Shown here: piece after piece, positions 44,593 to 56,800 of the stretch | How the letters are laid out: the number at the start of each line of letters is the position of its first letter | Numbering within the stretch: position 1 is the stretch's first letter | Assembly: GCF_033807715.1 (NCBI RefSeq) | Contig: NC_084600.1 | Coordinates: forward strand, 47,116,324 to 47,180,323 | Reading direction: 5' to 3' | From: Cololabis saira | Lineage: Eukaryota; Chordata; Actinopteri; Beloniformes; Belonidae | DNA length: 64,000 nucleotides | The notes under the pieces: generated by a model | Told to the model about the DNA's origin: nothing | The model's input: only the letters and a program-made list of their open reading frames with translations | Databases searched by the model: none | Program-made: the position numbers and the translations under genes

Positions 44593-45020
44593 GGCTGAAA
44601 TGTTTATAAGATGAATGTGATGAGATCCGAAGATCTCTTGTGGCTGAAATGTTTATAAGGTGAATGTACTGAGATCCGAAGATCTCTTGTGGCTGAAATG
44701 TTTTATAAGATGAATGTAATGAGATCCGAAGATCTCTTGTGGCTGAAATGTTTTATAAGATGAATGTAATGAGATCCGAAGATCTCTTGTGGCTGAAATG
44801 TTTATAAGATGAATGTACTGAGATCCGAAGATCTCTTGTGGCTGAAATGTTTTATAAGATGAATGTAATGAGATCCGAAGATCTCTTGTGGCTGAAATGT
44901 TTTATAAGATGAATGTACTGAGATCCGAAGATCTCTTGTGGCTGAAATGTTTTATAAGATGAATGTAATGAGATCCGAAGATCTCTTGTGGCTGAAATGT
45001 TTATAAAATGAATGTAATGA
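44591..45020 (+). repeat. ~53-bp minisatellite adjoining telomeric repeats
   Basis: Eight copies of GTGGCTGAAATGTTTTATAA followed by GATGAATGTAATGAGATCCG and AAGATCTCTT. Each unit has the palindrome GATCCGAAGATC. Confidence 0.95.
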
Positions 45021-45039
45021 GATCCGTAGATCAGTAGAT

Positions 45040-46130
45040 TTGAATTAATTAGAGGGTGACCCTGTTTGTTTGGAGGTCGGTTTTAGGTGTATTATTCCTA
45101 GTTTAGAATAACCTTCATTATTATCCCTCCTGGAGGCCCGGGAGGAGATAGTAATTATTGGTACCTAATATGAATTTCTGGACTTTCGTCAGTGGTATCT
45201 AGCGGATCAACAGGCGTTTCGGCCGTGGGAATACCAGACGCCCTCCGCGCTAGTGGCCCCCTTGGGTTGATCGAGTCCAAGGTCGTCCAGTGCCCAATTA
45301 ATATTTTTTGGTTTTTCGAAGGATCTTATATTTACTCAGGGTACAGTAAAATATTTATGAACATTTATTGTAAACACTGTCACCGTCGGTTATTTTTATA
45401 TTCATCGTTTTGTTTTCTATTTTCATGTATTTTTTGTTTAAAAAGTTTTGGTATTTTAGGAATTGTTACCTTTTTTGTAGTCCCATAATATTATTTTTGG
45501 AAGAAGATTGAGGTATTCCCTAGTGAGAGTTACTTTGTTCACTTACCTTGAAAGGTGTTCCCTAGTGAGAGTTACTTTGTTCACTTACCTTGAAAGATGT
45601 CTGTGTCGGCTGTGAAGTCGGTGTTTCTCTGGTTCGTGGGGTTGGCTGTTCTTCTGGAGGCTTGGAGGAGGAGGTCCGTGGTCCATGAGGTTGGTCGTTC
45701 TTCTGGAGGCTTGGAGGAGGAGGAGGCCTGGTCCGTGGTCCGTGTGGCTGGCCGTTCTTCTGGAGGCTTGGAGGAGGAGGTCCGTGGTCCATGGGGCTGG
45801 TCGTTCTTCTGGAGGCTTGGCGGAGGAGGAAAATTTGCTCATAGCTCTCAAAAGAGCTTTTGATTTTTTCTGGAGTGGCTGCCCTGGAGGTTCTTGGGAT
45901 CTTCAGCAGGAAATCTTCAAGTCTTGTAATCTTCTGGTGTATTTGAGGTTTTATTCTCCGTTATCCCCGCGGGGTCCCGGTTCTTATCTTATTACAGATA
46001 ATTGTCTATTTAATAGTTTTATTTTGTGTGTTAGAGTTCTTTTTTCGACATGTTTCTCTTTGGTTAGATCTTTTGCTTTAGATTTTTATTTTATTTCCCA
46101 TTTATGTCACTTGTCTTTTTGATTATGTGT
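45040..46130. other. Unclassified region with a 48-bp repeat
   Basis: 45480-45600 has a duplicated AAGGTGTTCCCTAGTGAGAG unit. 45640-45830 has four copies of a ~48-bp unit (GTTCTTCTGGAGGCTTGGAG). The flanking sequence has the look of a retroelement, but no conserved protein was recognised. Confidence 0.45.
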
Positions 46131-46164
46131 GTTAAAGTTGGTGTGTGGAACACTTATGTTTTAT

Positions 46165-46397
46165 TCGTGTCTGCAGTGGCTGTGATTGGCGGGCTGTGAG
46201 CCGTGGGCGGGGTCTTGTGGTTTGTATGCAAATTGTGGCTGAGATTTTCACCCGGAGGTTTTTTAGCAACCATGAGAGAAAGGTGTAGTCATAAAGATGG
46301 GCTGGCCCCTTCAGGCTGGTCTTGGGCATGTCCTTGACAGCTTGTACGGTTAATTCCTGTACTTTTGTGAAAATAAGGGGAGATGGCTTCAGCCCCA
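46165..46397 (+). repeat. Duplicated block, copy 1
   Basis: From TGATTGGCGGGCTGTGAGCC to GGGGAGATGGCTTCAG, repeated at 46795-47006. Here it continues into CCCCAATAAAACGAAGC. Confidence 0.9.
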
Positions 46398-46794
46398 ATA
46401 AAACGAAGCTCTGTCAAAGAAAAAATATCTGGGTTTGTACATCGTTAGGGGGTTTTTTATTTTGGTTAATAATTTTAGAAATTGAGGTTTGGTTAATTTT
46501 AGATTTTTGAAGTAAATTGGGTTCCGGTATTGTTTTAAGTGAATTAATAAATTGAGTTTTCTAAGGTCTTTTTCGTTATTTTAGCAGTAACTGAGGTTGA
46601 AATACAGTTTACATTGGATAAATGCATACCAGTTTTAGACAGTAACTCAAGATAAAATGCCCTTTAAAAATGGATAAGTAACAACGAATTTTAAGGTATA
46701 TTAAAATTTTATAAAGGATAAACTAAGTTAAGTCTTAGCTTTCAGTAAAAAGGAGATTTAAGGTGTATTTAGATTTTACAAGTAACAGTGGCTA

Positions 46795-47006
46795 TGATTG
46801 GCGGGCTGTGAGCCGTGGGCGGGGTCTTGTGGTTTGTATGCAAATTGTGGCTGAGATTTTCACCCGGAGGTTTTTAAGCAACCATGAGAGAAAGGTGTAG
46901 TCGTAAAGATGGCCTGGCCCCTTCAGGCTGCTCTTGGGCATGTCATTGACAGCTTTGTACTGGTAAATTCCTGTACTATTGTGAAAATAAGGGGAGATGG
47001 CTTCAG
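46795..47006 (+). repeat. Duplicated block, copy 2, running into telomeric repeats
   Basis: Same block as 46165-46397, but right after GGCTTCAG the sequence switches to (GGTTAG)n. Confidence 0.9.
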
Positions 47007-47205
47007 GGTTAGGGTTAGGGTTAGGGTTAGGGTTATAGTTAGGGTAAGGGTTAGGGTTAGGGTTATAGTTAGGGTTAGGGTTAGGGTTAAGGTTAGAGTT
47101 AGAGTTAGGGTTATGGTTAGAGTTAGGGTTAGAGTTAGAGTTAGGGTTAGAGTTAGGGTTAGGGTTAGAGTTAGAGTTAGGGTTAGGGTTAGGGTTAGGG
47201 ATAGG
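47006..47205 (+). repeat. Interstitial telomeric repeat, block 3
   Basis: ~33 units of TTAGGG and TTAGAG variants, same orientation as blocks 1 and 2. Confidence 0.95.
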
Positions 47206-47454
47206 GCTGGGGTGTCAACCCAGATCACAGATAAAACCCCCCAATGCTAAACATCTGTTCCTCCCAATTGTATTCTCTTAACAAATGCTATGTATCTGAA
47301 CTATCTAATCTTGCATATAAAGAAAACAGTCGAGCCGTAAACAGAGTCTGACTCCGCGACTAGACCTTGAGTACTGACAGGTGAAATTTTGGGCCCTGGC
47401 CCCTGGACTAATAGACCCGGGTCTGGATCCAGACCTGATCCATGTGGCCTGAAT

Positions 47455-47760
47455 CAGGGCTGGGACGATACAGTAACTCACGGTTCAATACTGTGGTGAT
47501 ATGAGGCCCACGATAACGATAATATCACAATATACCATATCTACCATATTCCATATATTGCAAGAAATATCATCAACGATATTCGATTAGATTAGATTCA
47601 ACTTTATTGCCATTGCACATGTCAAAGGTACTGGGCAAGGAATGCAGTTATTTAGGAACGAGCAGGCTTGCCACCTGTCCCTTGAAATACGGAATTGCTA
47701 CGTAATTTGGAATTAAATGTTGTGTTCCGTATTGAACCAATACGGTCTGTAGCCTTATAA
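47455..47760. repeat. hAT-end and other repeat debris
   Basis: CAGGGCTGGGACGATACAG at 47456 resembles a hAT terminus. 47581-47645 is a TTTATTGCCATTGCACATG repeat. 47690-47750 has GAACCAATACGG, also present at 22326-22345. Confidence 0.5.
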
Positions 47761-47764
47761 AATT

Positions 47765-47950
47765 TAGATCACCTGCTGCTAGAGGTGATTGTGAGATCCC
47801 ATTTAGGAAAACTGTATTTGGTCAATCAGTACTTACCTACAGGACAGCTAAAGACTGGAATACAATCCCTCAAAACATCAGAGAGTCCATCTCATACAGC
47901 TCATTTAAAAAAAATCTAAAGAAATGGCTAATTGACAGCCGACACTAGTC
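47765..47950 (+). pseudogene. Non-LTR RT C-terminal end
   Basis: Encodes RGDCEIPFRKTVFGQSVLTY then RTAKDWNTIPQNIRE and FKKNLKKWLIDSRH-stop, the terminal part of a fish LINE RT. Its 3' side passes into a minisatellite. Confidence 0.78.
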
Positions 47951-48262
47951 CCTGATCTACCTGTAGTGCATGTAGTCCCTTATTTACCTGTAGTGCATGT
48001 AGTCCCTGATTTACCTGTAGTGCACTAGTCCCTGATTTACCTGTAGTGCATGTAGTCCCTGATTTACCTGTAGTGCATGTAGTCCCTGATTTACCTGTAG
48101 TGCACTAGTCCCTGATTTACCTGTAGTGCATGTAGTCCCTGATTTACCTGTAGTGCACTAGTCCCTGATTTACCTGTAGTGCACTAGTCCCTGATTTACC
48201 TGTAGTGCACTAGTCCCTGATTTACCCGTAGTGCACTAGTCCCTGATTTACCTGTAGTGCAT
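47946..48262 (+). repeat. 25/29-bp minisatellite at a LINE 3' end
   Basis: Twelve copies of TAGTCCCTGATTTACCTGTA-GTGCA(TG), starting one base past the LINE stop codon. Confidence 0.95.
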
Positions 48263-49320
48263 CAGAATCAGAATCAGAATCAGAAAAAGCTTTATTGCCA
48301 AGTCAGACATAAATCAGACGAGAGAACTTGACTCCGGTTCACACCGATGGCACCATTAATACGGACGCCATTTTTAGAAGAAGGATGACACTGGGATGGA
48401 GGAGGAGGGAGAAAAAAAGGATCTTCACACTGTGTATTAATACCTAGTGTCAAGGTGCAAATAACACCTCAGCACAGAAAAGCAACATGCACACAACAAA
48501 ACAACATCATAACTTGCATGGGTATGGGGGGTGGGCAAGTCTGGGGGGGGGGGGGGGGGGGGGGGGGGGGCGGTATCCCAGCACAGTTCATCAAAGTGAG
48601 GGCCGCGGCTTCGTGGCGCTCAAACCCGGCGACCGTGTCAGGTGGGCTGGAAGGAGGGGAGCCAGGGAAGGCGTTGAAGATGTGGGGGGGGGGGGGGGGG
48701 GGTTATCAGTAAGTAAGTGTGTGTGTGAGCGGTAAGTCTGTGAAAACTTCAGACTTCCAGAGCTGCTCCTCAGCCATTGTCCTTGATGTTATCAGACGGC
48801 TCGGTACAGTTCTGAAAACAGGTCCACAGATGTTCCTGAGAGGGGAGGGTTAGTGGGGGCAGAGCCACTTGTTTACATTCCACCAGAGAGATTGTGACTG
48901 GAGCAACGGGCCAAGCTGCCCTGTCAGGGTCAGATTATAGAATCAACAATTATATTGAAAGAAAGGAAACAGGCAGACTCCAGTAATTTTCCGTCTGCCT
49001 TCAGTCTCTGGTTCATCAATGGCGACTCCAAACAGACGAATTTGTGATCAATTCCCGCCAAGCCGAGCTTCCAACTTCTCCAAGGTCTTATCCATCTTGC
49101 CAATGAGCTCAAAGACGCCGCCAGCCTGCGATTCTGTTCAAGAATCGCATCAAGCTTGCGGCTTTGCTCCCCCAGCGTTAAAGTTTGAGTGTTGATCCCC
49201 GTGCTCATTCCTTCAGCAATGGGTGCATTTACATTTTTAAAATGTTCATTAATGTACATTGTCCCTCTATAACAAATAAATGAGACAGGGAAATGAAATG
49301 AAACAGAGTCCAGCTGGACC
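48262..49320. other. Repeat-rich spacer with two poly-G tracts
   Basis: 48263-48330 is a CAGAATCAGAAAAAGCTTTA fish repeat. 48543-48571 and 48683-48702 are G runs. 48930-49220 on the minus strand gives a frame with QSRKLDAILEQNRRLAASL, perhaps a LINE ORF1 coiled coil (weak). 49222-49270 repeats the LINE tail of 14395-14530. Confidence 0.4.
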
Positions 49321-49454
49321 TTCTGGCCACGGCGCTACGCTAACTACTCAGTGATCTGGAACAGATGTGTGTCATCTATATATCATCTCATTTTCAGTCT
49401 CCAGATATTTTACATCATAATCGATCCATTTGTTGTTTTGGTTACCCCCCCCCA

Positions 49455-49975
49455 AGTCAGAGCAGCCTGTCGTCTTGTTAGCAGCCTGTTGTCTCGTTAG
49501 CAGCCTGTTGTTCGTTAGCAGCCTGTTGTCTCGTTAGCAGCCTGTTGTTCGTAGCAGCCTGTTGTCTCGTTAGCAGCCCGTTGTCTCGTTAGCAGCCTGT
49601 TGTCTCGTTAGCAGCCCGTTGTCTCGTTAGCAGCCTGTTGTCTCGTTAGCAGCCTGTTGTCTCGTTAGCAGCCTGTTGTCTCGTTAGCAGCCTGTTGTTC
49701 GTTAGCAGCCTGTTGTCTCGTTAGCAGCCCGTTGTCTCGTTAGCAGCCCATTGTCTCATTAGCAGCCCGTTGTCTCGTTAGCAGCCTGTTGTCTCGTTAG
49801 CAGCCTGTTGTTCGTTAGCAGCCTGTTGTCTCGTTAGCAGCCTGTCGTCTCGTTAGCAGCCTGTTGTCTCGTTAGCAGCCCGTTGTCTCGTTAGCAGCCC
49901 GTTGTCTCGTTAGCAGCCTGTCGTCTCATTAGCAGCCTGTTGTCTTGTTAGCAGCCTGTTGTCTCGTTAGCAGCT
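49455..49975 (+). repeat. 19/20-bp minisatellite
   Basis: About 26 copies of TCGTTAGCAGCCTGTTGTC with T/C and single-base length variants. Confidence 0.96.
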
Positions 49976-50179
49976 TACCTGCAGATTAACTCTGCAGAAT
50001 CGTCCTCTCATCCTTCACCGACATCAGTGCTGACCAACGGCGGAGACAATAAGCTGCTTGTCTCGTCCCCGGTTGCCACGGAGACGTTGGAAATGTGTTA
50101 TAAATGTGTGGAGGCTGCCGGGGGGTACTGTACGGGGATACTGTAAATCACGTGTCGGACTCCGGCCCTCGAGGGCCGG

Positions 50180-50392
50180 TGTCCTGCATGTTTTAGTTGT
50201 TTCCTGCATGTTTTAGATGTTTCCTGCATGTTTTAGTTGTTTCCTGCATGTTTTAGTTGTTTTCCTGCATGTTTTAGTTGTTTCCTGCATGTTTTAGTTG
50301 TTTCCCTTCATGTTTTAGTTGTTTCCTGCATGTTTTAGTTGTCTCCCTGCATGTTTTAGTTGTTTTCCTGCATGTTTTAGTTGTTTCTCTGC
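50180..50392 (+). repeat. 20-bp minisatellite
   Basis: Ten copies of TGTTTTAGTTGTTTCCTGCA, ending in CATCAACACACCTGATTCTA, a dispersed repeat also at 142-161 and 50896. Confidence 0.95.
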
Positions 50393-51284
50393 ATCAACAC
50401 ACCTGATTCTAATTAACAGTCGTCACCATCTTGTCATCAAAGTCTGGATAGTTCTGTTGATGACGCAGCTCCTTGTATCACGGTTTGATAAAAAAAGGGA
50501 CACATCTAAAACCTGCAGGACACCGGCCCTGAGGACTGGAGTCACCCCTGCTGTAAATGATCCAAACGGATTGAGCTAATGGAATTAGCTATCCAGGTCG
50601 GGACAGCAGAGTTCTTGTTCAGAAGTCTGAGGACCTGAACTCTGTAGCTGGGACGGACCTCCTCGGGCCCCCAGGGCCGTGGTCCTGCCTCGATGCATCA
50701 TCTAAAAAGGTGCAGGACACGGCCCCTGAGGACCAGGAACTTTTAAACCAAACTCCATGTCTACAGCTGAGTTAGAGAACTAAACCCAATACAGTCTGAA
50801 CGGATTGGACTCATAACGACCTCACAGAGTCACTGACGGAGGAGAAACAGTATTTATGTCCCACAGTGTGTTTTCAAAGAGCATGACAGTGACATCAACA
50901 CACCTTATTCTAATTACCGGTCCTCATCAGCTTGTCCTGAAGGTCTGGACACATCTGTTGGTGACACGGCTCCTTGTATCAAATGTTCTGAAGTAGGGAA
51001 ACATCTAGAGAGTAGTGTATTAGTGTAGACGTCAAACGAGAGTGAACTATCGAGTACTGATCCGTCCAGGGAGGAGATATCGAAAGGTGATACGTGGTAG
51101 ATTCCAGTTGAATATTATCTTTGTTCTGTTGGTGTTTAAGTGAAGGTTGGAGGAAGCGTGTTGGATATTGTAGACGGGTTGTCGTGGGACAACATCAGTA
51201 TGAGGAGATTCTAATGTCTATGTAAACTTGTTGTTGCTGCTCCGTGGAGGATTTTAGGGAACGTCTTTAAATGAGGTTGCACTG
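50393..51284. other. Intergenic DNA with CTGCAGGACACCGGCCC-type repeat copies
   Basis: Several diverged copies of a repeat containing ATCAACACACCTGATTCTAA and CCTTGTATCA, as found near position 140. No coding seen. Confidence 0.5.
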
Positions 51285-52316
51285 GTGCCCCACTACGGGA
51301 GGGGGGTACCAGTCCTGGTCCTGGTCCCTACGGGAGGGGGGGTACCAGTCCTGGTCCTGGTCCCTACGGGAGGGGGGTACCAGTCCTGGTCCCTACGGGA
51401 GGGGGGTACCAGTCCTGGTCCTGGTTCCTACGGGAGGGGGGGGGTACCAGTCCTGGTCCTGGTCCTGGTCCCTACGGGAGGGGGGTACCAGTCCTGGTCC
51501 TGGTTCCTACGGGAGGGGGTACCAGTCCTGGTCCTGGTCCTGGTCCCTACGGGAGGGGGGTACCAGTCCTGGTCCTGGTCCCTACGGGAGGGGGGTACCA
51601 GTCCTGGTCCCTACGGGAGGGGGGTACCAGTCCTGGTCCTGGTCCCTACGGGAGGGGGGTACCAGTCCTGGTCCTGGTCCTGGTCCCTACGGGAGGGGGG
51701 GTACCAGTCCTGGTCCTGGTCCCTACGAAGGGGGGTACCAGTCCTGGTCCTGGTCCTGGTCCCTACGGGAGGGGGGGTACCAGTCCTGGTCCTGGTCCTG
51801 GTCCCTACGAAGGGGGGTACCAGTCCTGGTCCTGGTCCTGGTCCCTACGGGAGGGGGGTACCAGTCCTGGTCCCTACGGGAGGGGGGTACCAGTCCTGGT
51901 CCTGGTCCCTACGGGAGGGGGGTACCAGTCCTGGTCCCTACGGGAGGGGGGTACCAGTCCTGGTCCCTACGGGAGGGGGGTACCAGTCCTGGTCCCTACG
52001 GGAGGGGGGGTACCAGTCCTGGTCCTGGTCCCTACGGGAGGGGGTACCAGTCCTGATCCTGGTCCCTACGGGAGGGGGGTACCAGTCCTGGTCCCTACGG
52101 GAGGGGGGTACCAGTCCTGGTCCCTACGGGAGGGGGGTACCAGTCCTGGTCCTGGTCCTGGTCCCTACGGGAGGGGGGTACCAGTCCTGGTCCTGGTCCC
52201 TACGGGAGGGGGGTACCAGTCCTGGTCCCTACGGGAGGGGGGTACCAGTCCTGGTCCTGGTCCCTACGGGAGGGGGGTACCAGTCCTGGTCCTGGTCCCT
52301 ACGGGAGGGTACCAGG
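51285..52316 (+). repeat. GC-rich minisatellite (33-46-bp units)
   Basis: About 30 units of CTACGGGAGGGGGGTACCAG followed by one to three TCCTGG repeats. Open frames across it are a by-product of period and composition; no splice or start context supports coding. Confidence 0.95.
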
Positions 52317-52781
52317 ACCACCGAAGAAGAAAAACCCATTTCTGGGAGAAAAAAAGTCAGAATTCTGAGAAAAAAGTCAGAATTGTGACAGGGTAGTATC
52401 TAAACATGCTGCTGCATGCAACACATACAGTACAATCACAATTACAAAGCACACAAAACAAAAATCAAAAAATAAAAGCCAAAACAATACATACAATAGA
52501 TAATAGACAAACCCGTCATCTAAAACAAATCATATCCACAACACACCAAACAGATGAAATTACTGTCTTAAATAGAATTGAAGTTTCCTCTTAAAAAGGG
52601 ATTCACTGTGAAGGGGAAATGGTTGAAGATGGTTGTGATACAAATGACTGTGTCATTAGCAGAACTGTCCAGACTTTACAGTCTTGGTTCCAGGTTCCTC
52701 CAGACCCCCGTCCTGCATGGTGTAGATGTTTCTCTGCTTCATCACACCCTGATACAAAGGACCGGGTTTTGCAGAACTTAA

Positions 52782-53637
52782 AGGGAAAGTTCGGTTTTTT
52801 ACAACCTGGACCTTATTTCTGGCATTTTTTATGGTCATATACCCAGGCAAGTTTGGTGTCATTTGGAATCCTTCGGAAGATATTAGGGGTTTTTTTTGCG
52901 AGCCTCTTCTCCATATAACGGTAGTGAACGGGGCACAGCGGGACACAGACATGCAGAGTCTAAATAACACATGATTGCCGCGAAACTCTTCATTTCTTTT
53001 ATGAATCACTAGATCTGCTTCCAGGACCTGTTGTAACATTGTGGCGCTGTCTGTGTAACAAATAAAATAAATAAATCAGTTTGTAAACCAGACCTCTGAA
53101 CTCATGACGTCATCTCTGTGCTGCACTCTGTCCTCCGTTCAGTGAGCTCTTCAGCCGTAACTCCGGCTCAAAACGGTAAGGACGTCCATCATATTCAAAG
53201 TCGTCGTCCACAACCTCAGAATTTGTGTATGAATGTTTCAAATAACTAACAGTAAACTAACAGTAGAACTCCAGCTGTACACGGAGCTGTGTCTGGGATG
53301 CGCGCACAGAGATGACGTCATGAGTTCAGAGGTCTTGTTTACAAACTGATTTATTTGTTACACAGACAGCCCCGGATGTAGACAACAGGTCCTGGAAGCA
53401 GATCTAGTGATTCATAAAAGAAATGAAGAGTTTCGCGGCAATCATGTGTTATTTAGACGCTGCATCGTCTGTGTCCCGCTGTGCCCCGTTCACTACCGTT
53501 ATATGGAGAAGAGGCTCGCACAAAACTCCTAATATCTTCCGAAGGACTCCAAATGACACCAAACTTGCCCGGGTGAGTATACAACCATAAAAAATGCCAG
53601 AAATAAGGTCCAGGTTGTAAAAAACGAAACTTTTCCT
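52782..53637. mobile_element. T2/Kolobok-type MITE
   Basis: TTAA flanks (52778-52781, 53638-53641) and termini AGGGAAAGTTCGGTTTTTTA / inverse with TTAAAGGRR ends as in the T2 family. The arms are ~300 bp inverse copies, including GCGAGCCTCTTCTCCATATA. It lies 139 bp upstream of the first coding exon of the LBH-like gene. Confidence 0.88.
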
Positions 53638-53776
53638 TTAAAGACAAGCTGAAGACAATCTATAATTAGAATCAGAAACCTTACTAGGAGCGGAGCTGCA
53701 TGTTCCTGGTTTAAATACATGTGTTTTTTCTCCTGCTTTTGTTCTAAATCTGTTGTTTTTTCTGTGTTTGTGCAGC

Positions 53777-53851
53777 ATGAACATGCTCAGTCAGGTTGAA
53801 CCTCAGATGGAGGACGGTCCGGTTCAGAGAAGAGGAAGCAGAGCCTATCAG
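53777..53851 (+). CDS. LBH-like, coding exon 1
   Basis: 25 codons, phase 0 end, donor TATCAG|GTACAA. ATG at 53777 with a second in-frame ATG at 53783. Confidence 0.85.
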
Positions 53852-56800
53852 GTACAACTCTTGTTCTGTCTCCAGCTTCCCCCCGGTCCAGAAACACGCT
53901 GGTTAGCAGGATTAGCAGGATTAGCAGGTCATCGGACCTCCGGGGTGAATGTGATGTGTGAGAACATTGAACAGGACTTTAATGAAAGAAATACTTGGGC
54001 TACTGACTAAAAACTGAGATAACCAGGGATGCAGACCCTTGATTAGACCAGGGGAACTTGGGAACCAGCGATAGAGACTTATTTATGTATTTAACGGTCT
54101 ATCGAACATTTGTCTTCACAAACCTCTTGAACGTCTCTGTTCCTCAACAGGAACCTCAATCCAGTCCCGTAAACGTTCGTAGTGTACAGTACGTACTAGT
54201 GGTGAAAACAAGGAGTTATTTGACTCAATCTTCCACGTTTAGAGCTACTTTCTATCTCAATTCATGTAGTGAAACGCTATAAATCCAACTGAGAACATTT
54301 ATAATAAATACTCAGGTAAATATCGGGTACTTGGGAAGCAGGAATGGACTAAAACGCACCAGAATGTTGTTGATTTCCATCTTCATTGAACCTGACCTGG
54401 TTATTAGTATGTTTTGCACTTTCTGCTGGTGTCTCAAAGGTTTGACCTTGAATGAATGAATGAATGAATGAACGAATGAATGAATGAATGAATGAATGAA
54501 TGAATGAATGAATGAATGAATGAATGAATGAATGAATGAATGAATAGTCTTTATTTCGGTCTTAAGCCTTGTACAAGTTAAGCCATTTTTACAAAACGAA
54601 AAAAGTAAAATAAACATTGCTGAAGCCGAAAAGACAATTCTACATCACAATGCCTGCATTCAGGGCTTTTCCATAACTTTGCACGATTTTATTTTATTGT
54701 GCACTTCGAGAAAAAAGTTGGAATGTCGAGAAAAAAGTTGGAATGTCGAGAAAAAAGTTGGAATGTCGAGAAAAAAGTTGGAATGTCGAGAAAAAGTTGG
54801 AATGTCGAGATACAATTTTGAGAAAAAGTCGAAATGTTGGTTTTCACACAACTGGCGAGAATTACGTTTCTATACGGTCAAAATGTACAAAGACCGGGTC
54901 AAATACAGGATTACAAAAGTAATCTGTGCCGATTCGTGCGATGAATTAAACCAATTAGTAGGAAAGTAATAAGTCAGAGCATGAGTCATGAATCTCCTCT
55001 CTGGTCCAGATCTTTCCGGAGACCAACTCCAGCGAGGAGTCGGACTATCCAGAGGATTTCCAGTACCGACGGGAACGTCTGCCGTCCATCGTGGTGGAAC
55101 CGACCGAGTTCAGCGAGCAGGACGGAGGGCTAGCACGGCCGTCACGGTGTCAGGCTAGCGCGGACGAGGACGGACCAACGGAAACATCGGTGGAGGAGCA
55201 GGAGGAGGAAACGGACAAGAGGTGAGAATCTCAACTCCAGCTGCAACGATTACCCAACATGAGGAATGATGTCGATCAGGAAAATCTTTTTCTTCTTCTT
55301 TTTGACAGTGCGAAGGCCCTAATGTATCTGTAGGAATTGTTCTCTTTGTTGTTTTTCTCGTTTTTCTTCCGACTAAATTAGGTCCTTTTTTCCCCCTAAA
55401 CGTGCCCCAAAAGGCACCAAATTTTGCACCAAGCCAGGCCTGGGGCCTCATCTATAAAGCTTGCTTGCGCAGAAAAAGCGCCTGAAAGTTGCGGAAGCCG
55501 CCTTCTACGCAAAGTCTCGGATCTAAAAAGAAAAAACTAACCGAAAAATCTGCTTATCTTTACGGCAACCCGGACCCTCCCGTAAGAATTTACTTAAGAC
55601 ACGGGGAACTGGCGACGCAGACTGTGAGGTGGTGAAATGAAGCCAGATTCATGTCATACTCTTAATAATGTCATCACATATCACAACATAGGCTATATCA
55701 GACTTATAATAAAATAGTGCTGATAACGGAGCAGGCGGCGGGGGGGGGGGGGGGGGTCGATGGCTGCCGCTCCGAACCCACTACTCCACGCTGAAGAGGA
55801 AAAAAGAAAGTGTTCTGATTAAAATAAGGAAAGTTGGACTATATAACAATTGCGTTCATAAGGATAAAGTTAAAAAATTTTTTTTTAAAGAAATAGTCCC
55901 TTCTCCCCGTGTGTATCTGCCTGTCATGCACGGGTACGTGCGCACATGTTGTTACAGCCGGAATTATGGTTCTGCGTCACACCAACGCAGAGCCTACGCC
56001 GTAGGGTCCGGCGTAGGATGCGCGTCGCCGCGTACCCTACGCCGTAGGCTCTGCGTTGGTGTGACGCGGAACCATAAATCAGCATAGAGCAGCTCTGAGG
56101 GGAGACGGGAGGGAGGAGGGGGAGCGGGGGCCGCCGGGCCGCCGTCCCGAGTGTCTTGATGATTTGCTGATCCTACCGTTAGTTTTTAAACTGTAAAAAG
56201 TGGGGGGGACAAATACATGATTTTGAAAAGACGGGGGGACGTGTGTCCCCCTGTTGCGCCGGGGAACTCACGGCGTTTAGCGCAGCAACGGCGTGCTGCC
56301 ACTCACTCGCTTTATTTTATTGTATAGCCTACTATTTATATACTTATTCTAACTTTTACTGTGACCACCAAATAATGTGGTTTTCCTGTCCTCCACATCA
56401 TATCTAGGTCTCCGTGAAAGTCAGTGTCACGGTGGCTGCTACTTCTCATTCATTCTGACGCCAAACCATGGATCTGCGCCAAATAGGCTGCAGAAAGCCA
56501 CTGCGCATGCTCAGCAGGCTCATCCATATGCATTTCTGGGCGTGATAGGAGGCGGATTCAGCTACGCAACCTTCCAGCTGGACTGCGTGGAAGTCTGCGT
56601 GCACATGGTTTTATTGATCCGGATTTTTTTTTGCGCCCGGCATTTTCGGCTTTTGAGAGTACGTGCACTTTTAGTATGAATTCTACGCAGTCCATTTTAA
56701 ATGAGGCCCCTGGTGAAGAACTTGATATTAAATGGTTTGCATTAATGGGCGTGGCAAAATGGCTCAACAGCGCCCCCTAGAAAACTTTAACCTCAAGCCC

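Noticed and set aside
45192..45488. Open frame with hydrophobic C-terminal part
   Set aside because: No start context, no conserved motif and AT-rich composition; considered chance.
51285..52388. Long frames across the GGTACCAGTCCTGG array
   Set aside because: Pure minisatellite without flanking coding or splice signals.
56377..56679. 100-codon frame in LBH-like intron 2
   Set aside because: Lies inside a TIR element and has no recognisable domain.
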